A stretch of DNA of 22,208 nt from Chloroflexota bacterium (GCA_019240175.1 JAFAYS010000881.1:1-22208); one strand, 5' to 3'; positions 16,701-21,327 are shown, counted from the stretch's first letter. Numbers and translations are program-made. Notes: a model not told the origin generated them from the letters alone.

Positions 16701-18924
16701 GCTGACGGAAATACCAGCCGGCCTGGTCGGCAGCTTCGAGTACAACACCGATTTGTTCGAGCGCACGACGATCGAGCGGATGGTCGGTCATTTCCAAACG
16801 CTGGTCGCGGCGATCGTCGCCGAGCCCGAGCAGCAGATTGACCGCTTGCCCTTGCTGACTGAGCCTGAGCGCCAGCTTCTCGACGATTGGAACGCCACTC
16901 CAGCCGAGCTGGGGCCGGAGCGCTCGATCCACGACCTTTTTGCCGAACAAGCTCTGCGCACGCCCGATGCGATCGCGCTGGTCCACGCTGGGCAGCAGCT
17001 AACCTACGATCAGCTCAACCGTCGTGCCAATCAGCTGGCGCACCATCTTGGTGCGCTAGGCGTCGGCAGCGAGACGCTGGTTGGCGTGTGTCTCGATCGC
17101 TCCTTCGAGCTGGTCGTCGCGCTGCTGGCGATTCTCAAAGCCGGCGCGGTCTACGTGCCGCTTGATCCGAGCTATCCTGTTGCGCGGCTCGAATTGATGC
17201 TTGCGGATGTGCAGGCACCCGTGCTGCTCACAACCTCACGCCATCAGGCGCTGGCTCAGGGCCTGTCCACGCAGGCGCTCTGCCTCGACACTGCGGCACC
17301 GCTGATCGAGCAGCAGCCGCAGACGAATCCGCTCACGACAGTGCACGGGGAGCAGCTGGCGTATGTGATCTACACCTCGGGCTCGACCGGTAGGCCCAAA
17401 GGTGTTGGGATTGCCCATGCCGCCATCGCTCAGCATTCCGTGAGCATTGGGCAGATCTATGGGCTGCATGGGCAGGATCGCGTGCTACAATTTTCCTCGC
17501 CGAGCTTCGACGTGTCGATCGAGCTCATGCTAGCGCCCTTGATCAAGGGTGCGTGCCTGGTTTTGCGCGACGACGAGCTATGGAGCGTGCATCAGTTTAC
17601 GCAGGCGATCGAGCAGGCGGCGCTCACGGTGGTCAATCTGCCGCCGGCCTATTATCGCGAGTGGGTGCAGGCTGTGGATCGTAATGCCACCCCAGCACCA
17701 GCTCAGTTGCGGCTGCTGACCGTCGGCGGTGAGGCGCTGCCACCGGATGCCGTGCGGCTGTGGCAGCAGACAGATCTTGCCTCAGTCCAGCTGCTGAATG
17801 CGTACGGCCCGACGGAAACCACAATCACCGCGACCATCTTTGATCTTTCGCAGCCGGCGACGATCGGTGACACCGTGCCAATCGGACGGCCCATCGGTAG
17901 GCGCTCGGCTTACATTCTTGACGCTGCGGGCGCGATCGTGCCGGTGGGCATACCCGGCGAGCTGTACCTTGGCGGATCGCTGCTGGCGCGCGGCTATCTC
18001 AATCGTCCGGAGCTGACCGCCGAAAAGTTTGTGCCCGATCCGTTCTCCGCTATTCCTGGGTCGCGGCTGTATCGCACTGGCGATCTCGTGCGCTACCGCG
18101 CTGATGGCAACATCGAGTTTCTGGGGCGGATCGACCACCAGGTCAAGCTGCGCGGCTTCCGCATCGAATTGGGCGAGATCGAGGCCGTGCTGCGCCAGCA
18201 TCCCGCCGTCCGCGATGCGATCGTGCTGCTGCGCGACGAGGCCGGCGATCAGCGGCTTGTGGCATATGTCGTAGAGAACAAAGAACCGGGTGCCCTCCGG
18301 GCGAACAAAGAACAGGAGAATCATGCTGCTACCACAGATGATTGTTCTGTGTTCTCTGTTCTTTGTTCTCCGCAGGAACTGCGCGACTTCCTTGTCTCGC
18401 GCCTGCCGGCCTACATGGTCCCTGCCGCGTTCCTGTTCCTGGACGAGCTGCCGCTGACGCCCAGCGACAAGGTCGATCGGCGGGCACTTGCGGCGCTGAC
18501 GCCGGAGCAGCCCACGCCGGAGCGCAACTTTGTGGCACCGCGTACGCCGATCGAGGAGACGCTGAGCCGTATCTGCGCGGAGCTGCTGGCCATGGAGCGA
18601 GTCGGCGTTGACGACAACTTCTTCGCGCTGGGCGGCCACTCACTGCTGGCGGTGCAGCTGATCGCACGCATCCACGAGCAGCTACACGTCGAGATTCCGG
18701 TGCGGACCCTCTTCGAGTCGCCGACGGTGGCCGGCCTGGCTGAGTATATCGAAGCCGCACCGCGCGTTGGGGCAGACGCACCTGCGACGACGGCTACGTC
18801 CGGCAGCGCCGGCGAAGCCCTCGCCAGTCTCAGCGACCATATCGAGGTGCTGCGCCTGGCCGCCGCGTTACAGCCCCCGAGCGCAGCCCTCGACGAGGAT
18901 CTCTACGAAGACGGTGAGCTATGA
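7780..18924 (+). CDS. Hybrid PKS-NRPS, KS-AT-KR(degenerate)-ACP-C-A-T-C-A-T
   Basis: A 3714-residue cytoplasmic megasynthase with one polyketide module fused to two peptide modules. KS 11-440, AT about 530-850, split KR about 930-1380, ACP (Ser1425), C 1481-1915, A 1945-2475, T (Ser2525), C 2585-3020, A 3040-3570, T (Ser3621), then an acidic tail ending DLYEDGEL. The start is set by ATG 2 bp after the upstream stop with AGGAG at 7763-7767, and by the KS beginning only ten residues in. No epimerase, methyltransferase, dehydratase or thioesterase is present, so the chain is expected to move to a protein outside the window or be released by one. The short acidic C-terminal end resembles linear docking motifs. 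Both A domains contain repeat-derived insertions (2397-2438 and 3499-3530). Reading frame and domain motifs are clear. Substrate assignments and order of action are inference. Confidence 0.95.
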   Translation: MSEESTQLDGIAVIGMAGRFPGARNIRQFWENLCGGVESITWLADDEIESSLEWSPNDTLKHIKAAAILDEIEDFDAAFFGFNPREAEIMDPQQRLFLEAAWEALEDAGYNPMTYDGSIGLFASTQMSSYLLNNLMPHRALVESMGALTMRIANDRDFLPTRVSYKLNLRGPSIAVSTACSSSLVATHMACQSLLDFQSDIVLVGSATINVPQKAGYPYEEGGIMSPDGHCRAFDADAQGTFRGNGLGIVVLKRLDEALNDGDQIYAVIRGSATNNDGSGKVGYTAPSVDGQAGVILAAQIVADVDPTTISYVEAHGAGTPLGDPIEIAALTQAFRTATDETGFCAIGSVKTNIGHLDSTAGIAGLIKTILALKHGQLPPSLNCEQPNPAINFGSTPFYVNTELRPWDTDDMPRRAGVSSFGVGGTNAHVILEEAPAIEPSDPAQPWQLLLLSAKTAGALDSASAQLLAHLHQQPDINLADMAYTLQVGRQAFDHRQIVVCRDPADAIAVLTSRDKTRFARQERESRDVPVGFMFAGLGDHYVEMGLELYQSAPVFRATIDRCAELLKPELHPEGTRDLRDVLYPRGTAAEPQLPGSAPGAGGPTYDVSQLLGRESAQTDEVPLNRTDLAQPILFVLEYALAQQWIAWGVKPQALIGHSLGEYVAATVAGVFSLPDALRVVAARARLIHGLPGGAMLTVMLSEAELQPYLSPEIALAAVNSPLVSVVAGSPTAIDALAQQLHDEGIGTRRLATAHAFHSHLMEPILDRFVATLSGVRLHAPQIPFISNVTGTWITSAEATDPRYWARHLRQTVRFAEGVRLLWSEPGRILIEVGPGQSLSSMARQQPKQRKTDQRLALPTLRTSNDPTSDRAITLTAIGKLWLAGVPVDWAALHADERRQRVSLPTYPFERQRYWIDPPRLEPAATGASAAQPSHSTGWCSVPSWRESPLPDFQLSALAANPAAWLVITEPAAVWSALSQTVTEMLSAHGQTVHSVTSAAAPDWLAAASGPLPDAILYFWHAEPAALDQALDTLHAVAQTIAERVPAHPVRLVVVTTQLHDILGETPIDPASATLGGLCAAINAANPLVQAGTIDMAAVAARSHLLERQSRALIAEAMQPLIVPAVAYRNSKRWAQRYEPAALDELTAEPRGLRQGGVYLLTGNVDQFGAEWVAQLVQRWNARIMLVSPSSTSNGDSQPQIIEQLLPLIERQAVVVLPADLCDPDQMQALIAQAEQRYGALDGVFYGAQPGSDSHDRGIDHLVWRKSLHELSVIAEICAERSIQTVVVCVSLAGRLGTHGPSAALSSAVLDSFVQQQQLSSTAWISLAWDTTNAAEQMLAVERILAHGGISQALVAPGGLRDGEIAKTAGQARSLANTHARPDLSESYVAPRNATERLVAMVWEDLLGISPIGMDDNFFELGGHSLLATRLLGRLRELLGVDLPLNSLFVTPTIGKLAEQLAIEVQPAPGVEPMPHVPRDLPLPLSFSQQRLWLLHQIDPQDISYNMPFAVRVSGAFDGAVLMRCIQTIVDRHETLRTTFDRDDVELDGQPYQRISPSQPITLIEHDLAGRSAPDQHAELQRIVVETVRQPFALATGPLLRIGLVKLGTEDHVVYLVMHHIISDGWSMDVFVGELISLYEAFRADQPVPLPALSVQYADYAQWQRDWLRDERLAEQLKYWTQQLAGAPPLLALPTDRPRPATRSHHGRQYPVALDAALTRELKQLSQREGVTLFMTLLGAFQVLLARWSGQYDLVVGSPIAGRSRPELEKLIGFFVNTLALRTDLGGNPSFVELLGRVRETTLGAYTHQDLPFERLVEELRLERDLSYNPLIQVLCSLQNTPFTELKVPDLSVTRVELEQGVAPFDLMLALAEQNDRLEGVIEYNTDLFDRATIARVAGYFETLLSGIVAAPEQPIGTLPLLPNAERRQLLIDWNRSDADYPHATVHELFEAQAARTPDRTALVFQGASLTYAELNAQANQLVHHLRAQGVGPDVLVALYVERSLELIVGVLAILKAGGAYVPLDPSYPAERLKYMLAHSQAPIILTQNRLVDQLPEHTAQVFRLDADWPLVVGQPTTNPAHTALPDHLAYLIFTSGSTGRPKGIAMPHRALVNLMRWQLDQTVLREPARTLQFAPIGFDVSCQELLTSWGSGGTLVLISEEQRRDPVALLSVLREQQVARLFLPFVMLQQLAEAALTLDLIPDSLREIMTAGEQLQITPSIAAFFERLPGCTLHNHYGPSETHVATHETLSGPPAAWAALPPIGRPIANTQTYILDALLQPVPIGAVGELYLGGAGLARGYWNRPDLTAEKFISDPFSASPSARLYRTGDLTRYLPDGRIEFVGRIDQQVKLRGFRIELDEIAAVLATHPQVSECVVVAREDRAGDKRLVAYVTEEPRTQNLEPNGEQTNKGTREQNSFPSPAAAGEGWPAGRGEGLREFLAVRLPDYMVPSAFVLLDALPITPSGKLDRRALPAPDLEQLSQAAAFIAPRTPTEELLAGIWAQQLDRSQVSVHANFFELGGHSLLATRVVSRLRETFAIELPLRTLFEAPTLATLAQRIDQARRDSAGTLLPPLTAQPRPAELPLSFAQQRLWLLDRIAPGGAGYNLPAAIRLHGSLDLAALSGSFTAVVARHEALRTTFAQTSSGLARQVIGEPVPLQLTVIDLQDLDTADREAEALVLARAEATQPFDLSYGPLLRATLLRLATEEHVLLVTMHHIIADGWSIGVLIGELATHYRELLIGKTPSDLQAQMLPLPVQYADYTLWQRSWLRDERLAEQLSYWTRQFDPLPSMLALPTDRPRPAAQTYHGALEHFQLDAALLDGLKRLGQQQGTTLYMTLLAAFQTLLFRYSGQPDVVVGSPIAGRTQAELEKLIGFFVNTLALRTDLSGQPSFVELLRRVRETTLGAYAHQDLPFELLIDALQPERDLSHHPLFQAMFVLQNVPMPALQLDDLRLEPVELDPGIAKFDLTLTLTEIPAGLVGSFEYNTDLFERTTIERMVGHFQTLVAAIVAEPEQQIDRLPLLTEPERQLLDDWNATPAELGPERSIHDLFAEQALRTPDAIALVHAGQQLTYDQLNRRANQLAHHLGALGVGSETLVGVCLDRSFELVVALLAILKAGAVYVPLDPSYPVARLELMLADVQAPVLLTTSRHQALAQGLSTQALCLDTAAPLIEQQPQTNPLTTVHGEQLAYVIYTSGSTGRPKGVGIAHAAIAQHSVSIGQIYGLHGQDRVLQFSSPSFDVSIELMLAPLIKGACLVLRDDELWSVHQFTQAIEQAALTVVNLPPAYYREWVQAVDRNATPAPAQLRLLTVGGEALPPDAVRLWQQTDLASVQLLNAYGPTETTITATIFDLSQPATIGDTVPIGRPIGRRSAYILDAAGAIVPVGIPGELYLGGSLLARGYLNRPELTAEKFVPDPFSAIPGSRLYRTGDLVRYRADGNIEFLGRIDHQVKLRGFRIELGEIEAVLRQHPAVRDAIVLLRDEAGDQRLVAYVVENKEPGALRANKEQENHAATTDDCSVFSVLCSPQELRDFLVSRLPAYMVPAAFLFLDELPLTPSDKVDRRALAALTPEQPTPERNFVAPRTPIEETLSRICAELLAMERVGVDDNFFALGGHSLLAVQLIARIHEQLHVEIPVRTLFESPTVAGLAEYIEAAPRVGADAPATTATSGSAGEALASLSDHIEVLRLAAALQPPSAALDEDLYEDGEL
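7810..12160 (+). other. PKS module: KS, malonyl-type AT, inactive KR, ACP
   Basis: The KS has STACSSSL (Cys180), EAHGAGTPLGDP (His316) and NIGHLDS (His356). The spacing fits the family, so condensation should work. The AT has GHSLGE (Ser659) and HAFH at 755-758, the motif usually linked with malonyl-CoA rather than methylmalonyl-CoA. Its first loop reads GLGDHY (537-542) where most ATs have GQGSQ. The KR is full length (structural half from about 930, catalytic half from 1145), but the dinucleotide loop reads TGNVDQFG (1162-1169) instead of a GGxGxxG pattern. The position 13 residues after Ser1291, where the catalytic Tyr belongs, is Ala1304. The beta-keto group should therefore remain unreduced. 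The carrier has DNFFELGGHSLLATR (Ser1425), which looks like a PCP-type carrier and fits handover to the following C domain. Confidence 0.85.
9561..9589 (+). repeat. GC-rich palindromic segment in the AT domain
   Basis: GCCCGGCAGCGCGCCGGG followed by TGCCGGCGGGC contains nested inverted repeats (CCCGGC with GCCGGG). It codes for a Gly/Pro/Ala-rich stretch (PGSAPGAGGP) in a region where this AT is longer than usual, between DLRDVLYP and the QPILFVLEYAL helix. It may be another insertion of a repeat, but no second copy was found in the window. Confidence 0.4.
12220..15460 (+). other. NRPS module 1 of the hybrid (C-A-T), proline-like pocket
   Basis: The C domain starts at LPLPLSFSQQRLW (1481) with HHIISDG at 1619-1625, where Asp1624 and Gly1625 are intact. 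The A domain has FTSGSTGRPKG near 2094, FDVSCQE at 2139 and NHYGPSETHVAT at 2236. The pocket reads D2140, V2141, Q2144, F, M, A, H2237, V, A plus K2468 (PSGKLDRR). The proline code family is DVQ(L/F/Y)IAHVV, and the HYGPSETHV context is itself typical of proline-activating domains, so proline or a substituted proline is the best call. The carrier serine is Ser2525 in ELGGHSLLATR. This module would acylate the ring nitrogen of proline with the beta-keto chain from the PKS module, which is inferred from domain order. Confidence 0.68.
14968..15092 (+). repeat. In-frame repeat insertion 4 in an A domain (boxes A-B-C)
   Basis: Same position in the proline-type A domain, after RLVAYVTE and before LREFLAVRLPDYM. 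Order A-B-C: heptamers (14968-14995), four GAACAAA octamers (15000-15032), then CCCCTCGCC...GCGGGAGAGGGG (15039-15066) and a GGGTGAGGGC end. It codes for about 42 residues (EEPRTQNLEPNGEQTNKG...). It is the closest relative of insertion 1, more than 2000 codons away. Confidence 0.85.
15532..18760 (+). other. NRPS module 2 of the hybrid (C-A-T), substrate unassigned
   Basis: The C domain starts at LPLSFAQQRLWLL (2585) with HHIIADG at 2718. The A domain has YTSGSTGRPKG at 3198, FDVSIELML at 3243 and NAYGPTETTIT near 17797. By eye the pocket is D3244, V3245, E3248, N3286, T, G, A, I, T. The acidic residue at the 239-equivalent position could favour a basic side chain, but I do not recognise the code and leave it open. 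The A10 motif reads PSDKVDRRAL, where the usual glycine before the catalytic lysine (K3564) is Asp. The lysine itself is kept. The carrier has NFFALGGHSLLAVQ (Ser3621). This is the last module of the protein and is followed only by a 90-residue linker and acidic tail. Confidence 0.7.
18274..18370 (+). repeat. In-frame repeat insertion 5, inverted-repeat form of box B
   Basis: Same position in the last A domain, after RLVAYVVE and before LRDFLVSRLPAYM. It holds GAACAAA units, a GGGTGCCCTCCGGGC hairpin (18288-18302), more GAACAAA units, then the reverse complement. The outer 13 bp (18274-18286 and 18358-18370) are perfectly complementary. A second pairing, 18303-18320 with 18352-18368, is 17 of 18, so the two folds compete. 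It codes for about 32 residues. Confidence 0.85.
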
Positions 18925-18956
18925 CAACGATCAATACAGCACGAGAGGATCTATGA
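18921..18956 (+). other. Possible 11-codon coupling mini-ORF
   Basis: An ATG at 18921 overlaps the stop of the hybrid synthase (ATGA, 18921-18924) and opens MTTINTAREDL before a TGA that overlaps the next gene's ATG in the same way (ATGA, 18953-18956). GGTGAG at 18914-18919 could serve as a ribosome binding site. The arrangement would let ribosomes step from the synthase to the dehydrogenase gene. It may equally be chance, as 11 codons carry no statistical weight. No function of the peptide is proposed. Confidence 0.25.
18944..18950 (+). promoter_or_regulatory. Ribosome binding site deciding the dehydrogenase start
   Basis: A purine run (AGAGGAT, 18944-18950) sits 2 bp before the ATG at 18953, with its AGG core about 4 bp upstream of that ATG. 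The reading frame is open much further upstream (to about 18767), inside the synthase gene. This site plus the MTIQTVGVIGAGVMG Rossmann start place the true start at 18953. Confidence 0.6.
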
Positions 18957-19810
18957 CTATACAAACTGTTGGCGTCATCGGCGCGGGCGTGATGGGCCGT
19001 GGCCTGGCGCAAGCCCTGGCCCAAACCAACCATCAGGTCGTTCTGGTGGATGTGGTCGAGTCGGCGTTGGAGCAGGCGATCGAAGATATCCAGAAGAACC
19101 TGCGCTTTAGCGCCTTCTTCCAGCCTGCGGCGGAGGAGATCCAGCCAGCGGAACTGATCGCGCGGATCACGCCGACGACCGACTACACTGCCCTACAGGA
19201 CGTCGATTTCGTGATCGAAAATGCGACCGAGCGCTGGGAGGTCAAGCAGCCGATCTACCAGCAGATCGATACGATCTGCCGCGCCGACTGCATTTTTGCC
19301 GTCAACACCTCGGCGATCTCGATCACACGGCTGGCCGGCCAGACCAAACGACCGGCGCAGGTGCTCGGCATGCATTTTATGAATCCCGTGCCGCTCAAGC
19401 CGATGGTCGAGATGATCCGCGCGTTCCACACCTCCGACGCGACGATCGCCACCGCCAAAACGCTGCTGGCTCAGATGGGCAAAGACGGCATCGTGGTTAA
19501 CGACGCGGCAGGCTTTGTGACCAATCGGGTTATGATGCTGACGGTCAACGAGGCGATCTTTTTGCTGTACGAGCAGGTCGCGACGGCGTCGGAGATCGAT
19601 CGCTTGTTCAAGACGTGCTTCGGGCATGCCATGGGGCCGCTTGAGACCGCCGACCTGATCGGCCTGGACACCGTGTTGCTGTCGCTTGAGGTGCTCTACG
19701 ACAGCTTTGCCGATAGCAAATACCGGCCCTGTCCGCTGCTCAAAAAGCTCGTCGACGCCGGCCTGTATGGTCGCAAGAGCGGTCGCGGCTTCTACACCTA
19801 CGACGATTAG
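18953..19810 (+). CDS. 3-hydroxyacyl-CoA dehydrogenase family, FkbK/ZmaG-like acyl-ACP dehydrogenase
   Basis: A 285-residue NAD(P)-dependent enzyme. The N-terminal Rossmann fold has GVIGAGVMGRG (GxGxxG). Catalytic positions are Ser120 (NTSAIS), His141 (GMHFMNPVP), Glu153 and Asn191 (GFVTNRV). The spacings of 21, 12 and 50 residues match Ser137/His158/Glu170/Asn208 of mitochondrial L-3-hydroxyacyl-CoA dehydrogenase, so the active site is intact. The length equals that of the 3-hydroxybutyryl-CoA dehydrogenase family. Next to a free ACP and an acyl-CoA dehydrogenase homologue, the likely role is that of FkbK or ZmaG: oxidising the C3 hydroxyl of glyceryl-ACP or seryl-ACP to the aldehyde on the way to a substituted malonyl-ACP. 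A role in ordinary fatty acid or butyrate metabolism is possible from sequence but unlikely from context. Confidence 0.9.
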   Translation: MTIQTVGVIGAGVMGRGLAQALAQTNHQVVLVDVVESALEQAIEDIQKNLRFSAFFQPAAEEIQPAELIARITPTTDYTALQDVDFVIENATERWEVKQPIYQQIDTICRADCIFAVNTSAISITRLAGQTKRPAQVLGMHFMNPVPLKPMVEMIRAFHTSDATIATAKTLLAQMGKDGIVVNDAAGFVTNRVMMLTVNEAIFLLYEQVATASEIDRLFKTCFGHAMGPLETADLIGLDTVLLSLEVLYDSFADSKYRPCPLLKKLVDAGLYGRKSGRGFYTYDD

Positions 19811-19838
19811 TCTGCGCTATTAACCCATTCAAGAATAC

Positions 19839-19844
19839 AAGGAG
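19839..19844 (+). promoter_or_regulatory. Ribosome binding site of the free ACP gene
   Basis: AAGGAG lies 5 bp before the ATG at 19850, a near-perfect Shine-Dalgarno sequence. It is stronger than those of the giant synthase genes and fits the need for many copies of a small carrier protein. The latter point is inference. Confidence 0.6.
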
Positions 19845-19849
19845 CTTCC

Positions 19850-20101
19850 ATGCACGACCAGTATCGCCAGCAGATTCGCGCTTTTCTGATGCGCCATATG
19901 CCCGACTATGAACTGCAAGACGACGAAGATATTTTCGCCACCGGCTTTGTAACGTCCTTGTTCGTGGTCCAGCTGGTGTTGTTCATCGAAAAAACCTGTC
20001 ATGTCACGCTCTCGCGGACGGACTTGAACAACGATAATCTGCGCAGCGTCGACGCGATCATGGCGCTGCTGGACCGCAAGCTGGCCGCAGAAAACGCCTA
20101 G
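19850..20101 (+). CDS. Free-standing acyl carrier protein, FkbJ/ZmaD/ZmaH type
   Basis: An 83-residue acidic carrier protein. The phosphopantetheine site is FATGFVTSLFVVQLVLFIEK, with Ser36. The usual DSL is TSL here, while the surrounding IFATGF and the hydrophobic helix that follows match discrete ACPs of extender-unit pathways. It starts at the ATG behind AAGGAG and sits 39 bp after the dehydrogenase and 41 bp before the acyl-CoA dehydrogenase gene. The expected role is to hold the acyl group (glyceryl or aminoacyl) while the neighbouring dehydrogenases oxidise it, then present the resulting malonyl derivative to a PKS acyltransferase. Which acyl group it carries depends on the loading enzyme; the only candidate seen is the synthetase-like protein at 21328. 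It needs a phosphopantetheinyl transferase encoded elsewhere. Confidence 0.88.
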   Translation: MHDQYRQQIRAFLMRHMPDYELQDDEDIFATGFVTSLFVVQLVLFIEKTCHVTLSRTDLNNDNLRSVDAIMALLDRKLAAENA

Positions 20102-20142
20102 CGCCCTTTGCCGCGCTGGTTCTAAGGCGGGAGAAAGCTTAA

Positions 20143-21291
20143 ATGGATTTTGCCTGGACGAGACAACAGTTGATCCTCAAGGATTCGATCATCGCGTTTG
20201 CCCGCGAGCAGCTCAACGATCGCGTGACCGAGCGTGACCGCAGCGGCGAGTTCAGCCGCGAGGGCTGGCGGCGCAGCGCAGACTTTGGCCTGCTCGGGCT
20301 GACAATTCCAGTCGAGTATGGCGGCCAGGGCTACGATCCACTGACGGCCATGCTGGCGCTTGAAGCGCTCGGCTACGGCTGTACCGATAATGGTCTGGTT
20401 TTCGTCATCAATAATCATCTTTGGAGCTGCGCGATCTCGATCCTGGATTTTGGCAGCGAGGCGCAAAAACAGCGCTTTCTGCCGCCGATGTGTCGTGGCG
20501 AGCTGATCGGCGGGCAGGTGCTCACCGAGCCTGAGTCCGGATCAGCCGCGTTCACCATGCAGACCAGCGCGGTGCGTGACGGCGATGCGTATGTGCTGAA
20601 CGGCACCAAAACCTTTCTCACCAGCGCGCCGATCGGCGATGTGTTCATCGTCTATGCGCGCACCAGCGAGTCGCGGGCGGTGCAAGAAGGCTTCTCGGCT
20701 TTTATCGTCACGCGCGACCTACCCGGCCTGGAGATGACCAAAGCGTGGGACAAGTCCGGGCTGCGTACTGCGCCGATGGGCCAGCTCACTTTCACCAACT
20801 GCCGCGTCCCAGTCGATTGTTTGCTCGGCGCGGAAGGCATGGGCCACGGCATCTTTCAATCGACGATCGAGTGGGAGCGCGGCTTCTTCTTCGCGAGTCA
20901 GGTCGGCGTGATGGAGCGCCTGCTCGATCAATCGGTTGAGTATGCGCAGCAGCGACAACAGGGCGGCAAGCCGATCGGCTCGTTCCAGTCGATTAGCAAC
21001 AAGCTTGTCGATATGAAGCTGCGTATCGAGCTGGCCAAGCTGCTGGTCTACAAGATCGGCTGGCTCAAGCGCGAGGGACGGATGGCGTTTCTGGAAGCGT
21101 CGCTGGCCAAGCTGTTCATCAGCGAAAGCCATGTGCAGACCAGCCTGGACGCGATCCAGATTCACGGCGCGCGCGGCTATATGACCGAGTACGGCATCGA
21201 GCGTGAGCTGCGCGATGCGGTGGCCGGCACGCTCTACGCCGGCACCTCCGAGATCCAGCGCGAGGTGATCGCGAGCTTGCTGGGGCTGTGA
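20143..21291 (+). CDS. Acyl-CoA dehydrogenase family flavoprotein, FkbI/ZmaE/ZmaI-like
   Basis: A 382-residue enzyme, the normal length for the FAD-dependent acyl-CoA dehydrogenase family. Visible family features are the N-terminal helical domain, GGQVLTEPESGSA with FLTSAPIGDVFIVYAR in the beta domain, and the C-terminal IQIHGARGYMTEYGIERELRDA and YAGTSEIQREVI. In short-chain acyl-CoA dehydrogenases the catalytic Glu lies in YEGTSEIQ; here that residue is Ala366. Glu245, in IEWERGFFFA, aligns by eye with the alternative catalytic Glu of isovaleryl-CoA dehydrogenase (DLERLVLA). In FK520 and zwittermicin pathways the homologues oxidise an ACP-bound aldehyde to the carboxylate, giving hydroxymalonyl- or aminomalonyl-ACP, and the adjacent ACP supports that role here. 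GGGAG at 20129-20133 precedes the ATG. Confidence 0.9.
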   Translation: MDFAWTRQQLILKDSIIAFAREQLNDRVTERDRSGEFSREGWRRSADFGLLGLTIPVEYGGQGYDPLTAMLALEALGYGCTDNGLVFVINNHLWSCAISILDFGSEAQKQRFLPPMCRGELIGGQVLTEPESGSAAFTMQTSAVRDGDAYVLNGTKTFLTSAPIGDVFIVYARTSESRAVQEGFSAFIVTRDLPGLEMTKAWDKSGLRTAPMGQLTFTNCRVPVDCLLGAEGMGHGIFQSTIEWERGFFFASQVGVMERLLDQSVEYAQQRQQGGKPIGSFQSISNKLVDMKLRIELAKLLVYKIGWLKREGRMAFLEASLAKLFISESHVQTSLDAIQIHGARGYMTEYGIERELRDAVAGTLYAGTSEIQREVIASLLGL

Positions 21292-21314
21292 GGCGGCGTC
21301 GCCGGCGATTGAGC

Positions 21315-21321
21315 AAAAGGA
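21315..21321 (+). promoter_or_regulatory. Ribosome binding site of the synthetase-like gene
   Basis: AAAAGGA lies 6 bp before the ATG at 21328 and supports that start. The gap from the preceding stop is 36 bp, with no terminator-like hairpin in it. Confidence 0.5.
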
Positions 21322-21327
21322 TTAAGC

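Noticed and set aside
18767..18952. Possible upstream start of the dehydrogenase gene, giving 347 residues.
   Set aside because: The extra 62 residues overlap the synthase C terminus, are Arg/Pro-rich and unlike the family. The Rossmann fold begins directly after the ATG at 18953, which has its own ribosome binding site.
20143..21291. Fatty-acid beta-oxidation operon (acyl-CoA and hydroxyacyl-CoA dehydrogenases together).
   Set aside because: There is no thiolase, enoyl-CoA hydratase or acyl-CoA ligase, and a discrete ACP lies between the two dehydrogenases immediately downstream of a PKS-NRPS gene.
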